Positions 58,756 to 64,000 of a DNA stretch of 64,000 nucleotides are shown here, in pieces. Under the pieces are notes generated by a model. That model did no database searches and was not told where the DNA came from. It saw nothing but the letters and a program-made list of their open reading frames with translations. This stretch comes from an uncultured Eubacteriales bacterium (lineage in GTDB: Bacteria; Bacillota; Clostridia; Oscillospirales; CAG-272), in contig CAKSAC010000009.1 in assembly GCA_934434925.1 (NCBI GenBank), positions 8,225 to 72,224 on the forward strand, given 5' to 3'. Positions within the stretch are counted from its first letter, which is position 1. The number at the start of each line of letters is the position of its first letter. A program made the position numbers and the translations under genes.

Positions 58756-59223
58756 ATGCTTCCCTACCTGATTGCTTTTTTCATCTCCATGGTTCCGCTG
58801 ATTGAATTGCGCGGAGCAATTATCTACGCCGCCGCCGCAGGTCTTCCTTGGCTGGCTACTTATTTTGTCTGTTTTCTCGGGAATATCGTCCCGGTTCCTT
58901 TCATCCTGCTTTTTATCCGGCGGATTCTTGCGGCCATGCAGAAAAGCCGCGTCCGTTTTTTTGTCCGGATCAGCCGTTGGGTGGAAGAAAAAGCGCGGAA
59001 AAACTACAACAAAGTGCAAAAGTACGCCGTGTTCGGTCTCTTCCTTTTTGTGGCGATCCCCCTGCCGGGAACCGGCGCGTGGACGGGTTCGCTGATTGCC
59101 GCCATGCTGGATATGCGCATGAAATATGCCCTGCCGTCGATTCTTCTCGGCGTGGCTTGCGCCGGACTGCTGATGACCCTTGTCGCTTACGGTTTCATTG
59201 CCGGGCTTGATTTCATTCTCTGA
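58756..59223 (+). CDS. Small multidrug export family membrane protein (COG2426)
   Basis: 155 residues; the ATG at 58756 follows AAAGAGAGAAAC. Four to five helices. LPYLIAFFISMVPLIELRGAI and VAIPLPGTGAWTGSLIAA are the signatures of this family (Sm_multidrug_ex), distantly similar to DedA/VTT proteins. Transport function is not established. The final 20 bases of the gene and its stop were amplified into the repeat at 59221-59420. Confidence 0.9.
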   Translation: MLPYLIAFFISMVPLIELRGAIIYAAAAGLPWLATYFVCFLGNIVPVPFILLFIRRILAAMQKSRVRFFVRISRWVEEKARKNYNKVQKYAVFGLFLFVAIPLPGTGAWTGSLIAAMLDMRMKYALPSILLGVACAGLLMTLVAYGFIAGLDFIL

Positions 59224-59420
59224 TATTGACGCTTTCCTTGCCGGGCCTGCTCTCATTCTCTGATATTGACGCTTTCCCTGCCGGGCCTGCTCTCATTCTC
59301 TGATATTGACGCTTTCCTTGCCGGGCCTGCTCTCATTCTCTGATATTGACACTTTCCTTGCCGGGCCTGCTTTCATTCTCTGATATTGACGCTTTCCTTG
59401 CCGGGCCTGCTCTCATTCTC
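59221..59420 (+). repeat. Five-copy 40-bp tandem repeat starting at the stop codon
   Basis: TGATATTGACGCTTTCCTTG begins each unit at 59221, 59261, 59301, 59341 and 59381. Each unit ends with CCGGGCCTGC-TCTCATTCTC, a near copy of the last 20 coding bases of the gene (CCGGGCTTGA-TTTCATTCTC). The first TGA is the real stop. Units differ by only one or two bases, so the expansion is recent. No spacers, so not CRISPR. Confidence 0.95.
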
Positions 59421-59560
59421 AGAAATCTTGTGCCGCCCCCCTTTTCTTTATACCGACAGACCGCAAATACCCGACAGGCCACCGCCCTGCCCATAAAAGT
59501 TCCTCTGTATTCTAACCGGCAAAATCTCCCGCATAGCGCGACAGGCGTCGCGCATAACAG

Positions 59561-59612
59561 AAAAGGCTACTGCAACCAGGGTTCTCAAAGCCCGAATGCA
59601 GTAGCCTTTTTT
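59561..59612. terminator. Bidirectional terminator between the export-protein gene and guaA
   Basis: A perfect 14-bp stem (59561-59574 and 59597-59610) around a 22-nt loop, with A and T runs on each side. Nothing else is seen between the 40-bp repeat and guaA. Confidence 0.93.
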
Positions 59613-59664
59613 CATGTTTTCCGGCGATCCCGCTTGCCGGTCGATCCCCTCCGGCGTTATGCGT

Positions 59665-60645
59665 TCATTCCCACTCGATGGTGGCAATGGGTTTCGGAGA
59701 AAGGTCGTACAGGACGCGGTTCACGCCGGGAACTTCGGCGAGAATGCGTGCGGTCACGTGGCGCAGAAGCGCGTAAGGAATTTCTTCGATGGTGGCGGAA
59801 GTGGCATCCACGGAGTTGACGGCGCGGATGATAACCGGCCATTCCCAGCAACGTTTTCCGTCCCGGATACCGGTAGAACGGTAATCAGGTACTGTGGTGA
59901 AATATTGCCATACTTTTCCGGAAAGGCCGTTTTTATCAAACTCTTCCCGCAAAATCGCGTCAGATTCCCGGACGGCTTCCAACCGGTCGCGGGTGATGGC
60001 CCCGGTGCAACGCACCCCAAGCCCCGGTCCCGGGAAAGGCTGGCGGTTGACCATGGTGGCCGGCAGGCCGAGCGCGCGGCCGACCTCTCGCACCTCGTCC
60101 TTATACAGGAATTTAACGGGTTCGACCAATTCAAACCGCAGATCCTCCGGCAGACCGCCGACGTTGTGATGCGCCTTGACGCCGTGGCTTTCCAGAATAT
60201 CCGGGTAGATCGTTCCCTGGGCGAGAAACTCAATGCCGTCCTGTTTTCTGGCTTCTTCTTCAAACACGCGGATGAATTCCGCACCGATAATCTTCCGTTT
60301 TTCTTCCGGATCCGAAACGCCGGCCAGTTTGTCAAGGAACCGATCTGTTGCGTCCACATAGACGAGGTTTGCATCCATCTCATCGCGGAATACCCGGATG
60401 ACCTGCTCGGGCTCACCCTTGCGCAACAGCCCGTGATTGACATGAACGCAAACCAGTTGCTTGCCGATCGCTTTAATCAGCAGTGCGGCCACGACCGAAG
60501 AGTCAACCCCGCCGGAAAGTGCCAGCAGCACCTTTTTGTTCCCGATCTGCTTCCGAAGAGTCTGCACCTGCTCCCCGATAAAAGCCTCGGCCAGAGCCTT
60601 GGTGGTAATACGTTCCATACTGTCCGGACGTTTGTTGTTTTCCAT
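59665..60645 (-). CDS. guaA: GMP synthase ATP-pyrophosphatase subunit, no glutaminase domain
   Basis: 326 residues from the ATG at 60645 (site AAGGAGATAAAAT). PP-loop LLALSGGVDSSVV, then VCVHVNHGLLRKGE, EFLAQGTIYPDILES, RQPFPGPGLGVRC and the C-terminal dimerisation domain ending KPIATIEWE. Standard bacterial GuaA is about 510 residues with an N-terminal class I amidotransferase; here the gene starts directly at the synthetase linker, as in archaeal GuaAb. Either a separate glutaminase subunit is encoded elsewhere or ammonia is used. Confidence 0.93.
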   Translation of the reverse strand: MENNKRPDSMERITTKALAEAFIGEQVQTLRKQIGNKKVLLALSGGVDSSVVAALLIKAIGKQLVCVHVNHGLLRKGEPEQVIRVFRDEMDANLVYVDATDRFLDKLAGVSDPEEKRKIIGAEFIRVFEEEARKQDGIEFLAQGTIYPDILESHGVKAHHNVGGLPEDLRFELVEPVKFLYKDEVREVGRALGLPATMVNRQPFPGPGLGVRCTGAITRDRLEAVRESDAILREEFDKNGLSGKVWQYFTTVPDYRSTGIRDGKRCWEWPVIIRAVNSVDATSATIEEIPYALLRHVTARILAEVPGVNRVLYDLSPKPIATIEWE

Positions 60646-60721
60646 ATATTTTATCTCCTTCAATAAAATGCAATCAAAATCTCTCGGAACGGGAAAGCGA
60701 AAAGCGAGACGGAGGTTCCGG

Positions 60722-61981
60722 TCACAGCGATTGGCCATTCTCTGCCATTTTGTCGTTGGAAAAGGCACCGTCTGCCGTTTTGGCGGATTGCGCGTGAACC
60801 TTATCGAGGTAACTGACCCACTTCACCGTAATGCGGGGGTCCGGCAACGGCGTCATATAATAGAGCCGGTTTTTATCATGGATATCAAAGAAACGCGAAA
60901 CCGTAATCGGAAACCCGCCGATCTTTTCAACCGGCACACGGAATGAGATCGGTTCACCGTTCACCCGGCCTTCAAAGGAAAAGGCAAGGCGGTTCAGCGT
61001 AGCGACCCCTTCGCCGACCCCTTCCCGCATGATCCCTCGTTCATCCGGTGTGCCGACCGACACGCGGGAGACCAGCGGAATTGAAGTATCGAGTACTTCT
61101 TCCTGCCATCGATACCAGCCGCCGAGCGTCCGGAATCCGACCCCCATCAGGCGGTAATCCCCAGACAAAACAGCATCCAATCCGCAAGTACACCGGATAT
61201 GTCCGTCACCGGCCGAAAGCGTCAGCTCCCGCAGGCATGCCGGGCAACGGTAAAGAATCCCGTCCGCCCCCCTCGTCATGTCGCGGCATTTGTATGTAAC
61301 GCCCTGCATGGCGGCCTCATCGTCATGAAAAAGCGCCGCTTCCAATCGGCTCTCTACCTCTTTCGGGGAGAGCGCGGCCAGTTCCTCTGCGCGAAAAAGC
61401 CGGGAGGTTCTGACATCAATGCGCCCCCGCCGTGCTTTTTTGGCCCATTTCGGAAAGGTCAGATATGCGCCGTTATTGGTCACGGTATACACATCGACCC
61501 CCATACGCCGGACAAGTTCCGCCGTTCCGGCCGCAAGCGGCAACGAACGGCCGAAACACGGGAGCCGCCCTTCAGGGAACAGCACCACGGTATTGCCGGA
61601 AGAAAGAGCGCGCCGAATCCCGAGAACCGTCCGCGGGTCGGCAGAGAACATTGTTTTCGGGATCACGTGGAGCAGGCGAAGCAAGGTCCGCGTTTTGCGG
61701 CGGGCAAGCAGATGTGCGCTGACCACATAATTCGGTCGGTTCGGAAAAAGGGCTATCGCAATCAGAAAGGGGTCCTGCACGGCCGTATGCGGGGCCAGTA
61801 CCAGCGCCGGGCCGCGGACAGGCCCCCGGAAATCGCGAAAAAACCGCGCTCCGTACCGCACACGGTACCAAAAGCTGAGGATGAGCCGAACCGGATACCA
61901 GAGCCAGGCCGGAGGACGGCCGATTCCCGTTTTCCTTTTTTTCATATTCGTTACCGCCTGCCCTTTGTTCGCGTCCGGCAT
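60722..61981 (-). CDS. Acyltransferase (LPLAT/PlsC) with a zinc-ribbon and extra C-terminal domain
   Basis: 419 residues from the ATG at 61981 (an ATG at 61945 with GGCGGTAAC upstream is equally possible). The promoter at 62054-62082 excludes the longer open frame. LPLAT motif I PHTAVQDPF (H-x4-D) and motif III VVLFPEGRLP. After about residue 250 a CPAC...CTC zinc-ribbon-like pair (YRCPACLREL, IRCTCGLDA) leads into a roughly 150-residue beta-rich domain. Probably a 1-acyl-glycerol-3-phosphate-type acyltransferase. Upstream of guaA in the same direction. Confidence 0.85.
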   Translation of the reverse strand: MPDANKGQAVTNMKKRKTGIGRPPAWLWYPVRLILSFWYRVRYGARFFRDFRGPVRGPALVLAPHTAVQDPFLIAIALFPNRPNYVVSAHLLARRKTRTLLRLLHVIPKTMFSADPRTVLGIRRALSSGNTVVLFPEGRLPCFGRSLPLAAGTAELVRRMGVDVYTVTNNGAYLTFPKWAKKARRGRIDVRTSRLFRAEELAALSPKEVESRLEAALFHDDEAAMQGVTYKCRDMTRGADGILYRCPACLRELTLSAGDGHIRCTCGLDAVLSGDYRLMGVGFRTLGGWYRWQEEVLDTSIPLVSRVSVGTPDERGIMREGVGEGVATLNRLAFSFEGRVNGEPISFRVPVEKIGGFPITVSRFFDIHDKNRLYYMTPLPDPRITVKWVSYLDKVHAQSAKTADGAFSNDKMAENGQSL

Positions 61982-62053
61982 CGGAAGGTTCCGCACCTCT
62001 TTTGTGCGCCCGGCGGATTTTTCAGCCGGATCGTTTGCCTTTACGATACGTAA

Positions 62054-62082
62054 AGTATAGCATTTTCTTCGGAAAAAATCAA
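62054..62082 (-). promoter_or_regulatory. Promoter for the zinc-ribbon acyltransferase gene
   Basis: TTGATT (62077-62082), 17-bp spacer, TATACT (62054-62059) on the minus strand. Confidence 0.72.
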
Positions 62083-62128
62083 GCACGCTCTGCGGATTTT
62101 ACAAAAAAAATCAAGCGCGCTATCCGGA
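62073..62128. repeat. Two direct repeats overlapping the acyltransferase promoter
   Basis: AAAAAATCAAGCACGCTCTG at 62073 and AAAAAATCAAGCGCGCTATC at 62105, offset 32 bp (three turns of DNA), about 20 of 24 bases identical. The first includes the -35 element; possibly a regulator site. Confidence 0.7.
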
Positions 62129-62180
62129 CCTTTCAAAGAAAAAATTCTTGGGAAATTTTGCTCGGAATTCCCGAAAAGCA

Positions 62181-62209
62181 TTGACCGGCAAAAAGATTTG
62201 TGTTACAAT
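62181..62209 (+). promoter_or_regulatory. Promoter for the DUF4091 gene
   Basis: TTGACC (62181-62186), 17-bp spacer, TACAAT (62204-62209). Confidence 0.7.
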
Positions 62210-62261
62210 AATTTTATCGAAATTACGGCTTTTTTTGACAGCCGTTTGACATGGAGGCGTT

Positions 62262-63881
62262 ATGAAAAATCATACTTCCCCGTCTTGGGAACCTGCTTTT
62301 TCCGCAAATCCGATCCCCTATCGCACGCTCCTTGAAAATGAATGGGTCTTTCCCGATGATCTGCCGCATCCGGAAACGACCCTTACCACGGCGGAAGCCG
62401 CCCGCGGCGGTAATCTTCTCGTCCAACTGGTCACAGGCAGGCATATCTCTGCCGGTGCCGGTTTTTCCATGCAGGTGAACGGCGCAAACGGCGTGACGGT
62501 GACGCCCTATCAACTGCTCCCGGTTCACGTCGCAAAAAACAGCGCACCGCGCGGGAAAATGGAAACGACCGATGATTACGAATCTGTCAAGAACTTCGTC
62601 ACCCGCCGCGCCCCCTTCGATGTGCTGGATATCACAGCGCCGATCGGAGAAGAAGGTCTTTCGGAAGGCGTTCTCGCTCTCGCGTTGCGTTTTACGGTAT
62701 CCGCCGACGCACCTGCCGGAGTGCAAGAGGTCCTGTTGCTGATACGGGCGGGGGAATTCACGTTGTCGGTTCCCGTCCGGTTGACAGTACATGCCGTGCG
62801 GATCCCCTCTCTCCGTGACAGCCGGCTCTCGGTCTGCAACTGGCTCTTCCCTTACCGACTGGCCGCGACGCACGGCGTTGAGGTTTTCAGTGAAGATTAT
62901 TATACCATCTACCGGCGCTACCTTTCGCATCAACTGGATATCCGCTCCAACCTTCTCTGCCTTGTCGGCGGGTTCGGAAAACCGACCGGTGTGACCGCGA
63001 TACGGGATGAAAACGGGCGGGTAATCGATTTTGATATCACGCACCTGGAACGCAGTTTCAAAATAGCGAAAGAGATGGGCTTTACCCTTCTCTCCGGCCC
63101 TTTTGTGGCGCACTGGGTAAAATGGACCGATGCCAGCCTTTGGCTCCTCTGGGACAAAGAAACCGAAGTCACGACCCCTGAGGCGCTCCGCCAACTGGCG
63201 CTCTATTTCACCAAGATCGGCGATATGCTCCGTCGGAATGATTGGGAAAAATGTTATCTGCAATGCCTGGTGGACGAACCGCAGACGTACAGTGAACCGA
63301 TGTATTGGGTCCTTTCGGGAATCTGTCGCCGTTATCTGCCCGGCATTCCGATCAGTGACCCGATTGAAACGACCGGGATCGGCGGCGCCATGGATATTTA
63401 CTGCGTGAAGCAGGCGGCTTATGAGCGCGACATAGACTTTTACCGCGAATTGCAGAAGAATCAGGAACGCTTCACATTCTATACCTGCGGCTACCCGGCC
63501 GGCGACACCATGAACCGTGTGCTGGATCTGCCGGTTTCGGCCGGGAGGCTCCCCTTCTGGATGTGCCATCGGTATGGCTTTGAAGGCTTCCTGCACTGGG
63601 GATATCATGTCAATGAGCTTGTCGGACCGGCGGGCAATCAGAACATTGTTTACCCGCATGGCAATACCGTTGCGGAAAGCGTCCGCTCCCATGCGCAACG
63701 CGCCGGTGCCGAAGACTGGGAATTGCTTGAAATCATCCGGCGACACGACCCGGAAAAGGCCGACGCGCTTGTGAAACGTGCCTGCCGGGACTTCAACGAT
63801 TATGAACGCGACGCAAAGAAACTGGAATCGATCCGGCATGATTTGCTGATGACGGCTGACCTCTACGCCACCAATCTGTAA
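62262..63881 (+). CDS. DUF4091/GH123-like glycosidase-related protein
   Basis: 539 residues; the ATG at 62262 follows TGGAGGCGTT. An N-terminal beta domain (to about residue 185) precedes a TIM-barrel-like part: HLERSFKIAKEMGFTLLSGPF, the acidic CLVDEP pair expected at a GH active site, and FEGFLHWGYHVNELVGP near the end. This matches DUF4091 (related to GH123 N-acetyl-galactosaminidases). No signal peptide. Probable glycan hydrolase; activity unproven. Confidence 0.87.
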   Translation: MKNHTSPSWEPAFSANPIPYRTLLENEWVFPDDLPHPETTLTTAEAARGGNLLVQLVTGRHISAGAGFSMQVNGANGVTVTPYQLLPVHVAKNSAPRGKMETTDDYESVKNFVTRRAPFDVLDITAPIGEEGLSEGVLALALRFTVSADAPAGVQEVLLLIRAGEFTLSVPVRLTVHAVRIPSLRDSRLSVCNWLFPYRLAATHGVEVFSEDYYTIYRRYLSHQLDIRSNLLCLVGGFGKPTGVTAIRDENGRVIDFDITHLERSFKIAKEMGFTLLSGPFVAHWVKWTDASLWLLWDKETEVTTPEALRQLALYFTKIGDMLRRNDWEKCYLQCLVDEPQTYSEPMYWVLSGICRRYLPGIPISDPIETTGIGGAMDIYCVKQAAYERDIDFYRELQKNQERFTFYTCGYPAGDTMNRVLDLPVSAGRLPFWMCHRYGFEGFLHWGYHVNELVGPAGNQNIVYPHGNTVAESVRSHAQRAGAEDWELLEIIRRHDPEKADALVKRACRDFNDYERDAKKLESIRHDLLMTADLYATNL

Positions 63882-63944
63882 AAGGAACTTTACAAATTCA
63901 AGAGTCCGACCATAAAAAACGGCGCAATAGACGGGTGTCCGTAA

Positions 63945-63985
63945 AACAGTTAATCCTCCGTATGGCTTAGACCATGCGGAGGATT
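63945..63985. other. Perfect-stem hairpin at the right edge
   Basis: AATCCTCCGTATGG and CCATGCGGAGGATT (one wobble) enclose a 6-nt loop (about 63951-63985). It precedes a possible gene start and could be an IS terminal hairpin or a terminator for the DUF4091 gene, but no T-run dominates. Confidence 0.5.
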
Positions 63986-63990
63986 TGTTT

Positions 63991-64000
63991 ATGTCTAATC
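63991..64000 (+). CDS. Possible gene start cut by the window edge
   Basis: ATGTCTAATC (Met-Ser-Asn) lies eight bases after GGAGGATTT. Only ten bases are visible, so nothing about the product can be said. Confidence 0.3.

Noticed and set aside
59221..59420. CRISPR array
   Set aside because: Units are contiguous without spacers and derive from the gene's own 3' end.
60722..62086. Longer start of the zinc-ribbon acyltransferase (62086)
   Set aside because: It lies upstream of the -35/-10 elements at 62054-62082.
1..64000. tRNA and rRNA genes
   Set aside because: Searched by eye for T-loop (GGTTCRA) and acceptor patterns and rRNA cores; found none that folds convincingly.

Overview
The window reads as a chromosomal segment of a Gram-positive Clostridia-type bacterium (Bacillota), probably an uncultured gut commensal. 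The reasons are a FakA/FakB-PlsX-ACP operon, a T-box leader on serS, an L10 leader on rplJ-rplL, a SecG/RNase R pair, a split transketolase, DUF1846 and DUF4430 proteins, lysine and cobalamin riboswitches, InlB-type surface repeats, strong AGGAGG ribosome sites and very canonical sigma-A promoters. Base composition looks moderately GC-rich. I found no phage, no CRISPR array and no tRNA or rRNA gene. The only hint of a mobile element is at the extreme right edge.

Layout. 1-7.2 kb: the 3' end of a surface protein, a capG-capF sugar-nucleotide pair without capE, and an orphan Thr-rich lipoprotein. 7.2-9.6 kb: a flotillin gene with a repeat-built C-terminal tail, preceded by a decayed copy of that same tail. 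9.6-13.2 kb: HdeD-like, hypothetical and small membrane proteins, then fumC. 13.4-18.8 kb: an operon XRE-fakA-fakB-GNAT-plsX-acpP for fatty-acid activation and phospholipid synthesis. 18.9-21.7 kb: an ABC amino-acid transporter under a lysine riboswitch, whose binding protein is circularly permuted. 21.9-27.3 kb: Xaa-Pro aminopeptidase, a GH3 hydrolase, and serS with its T-box. 27.4-31 kb: acyl-ACP thioesterase, MATE pump, acetylesterase-like hydrolase. 31.1-32.4 kb: a cobalamin-riboswitch operon encoding a DUF4430 lipoprotein and an ECF S-component. 32.4-37 kb: SpoVB-like flippase, an AraC regulator divergent from fucI. 37-41.2 kb: methyltransferase, split transketolase, rplJ-rplL. 41.2-47.5 kb: AEC transporter, HAD phosphatase plus acyltransferase, SbcD/SbcC-like (YhaO/YhaN-like) pair. 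47.6-54 kb: DUF2079 protein, rnr, secG, a degenerate adenine methyltransferase. 53.9-58.4 kb: a pseudo-phosphoesterase, DUF1846, Dabb protein, RlmCD. 58.7-64 kb: small export protein with a 40-bp tandem repeat starting at its stop codon, a GMP synthase lacking the glutaminase domain, a zinc-ribbon acyltransferase, a DUF4091 protein and a possible IS edge.

How it fits together. Several modules serve membrane lipid metabolism (FakA/B, PlsX, ACP, thioesterase, two PlsC-like acyltransferases). Three vitamin or amino-acid functions are wired to RNA sensors (lysine uptake, cobalamin uptake, seryl-tRNA charging). Glycan use is represented by GH3, DUF4091, FucI and the esterase.

The most unusual signals are: short tandem repeats that start at or within a few bases of stop codons in many unrelated genes; the duplicated flotillin tail; the circularly permuted binding protein; and an SbcD-family paralogue that has lost nearly all of its metal ligands.
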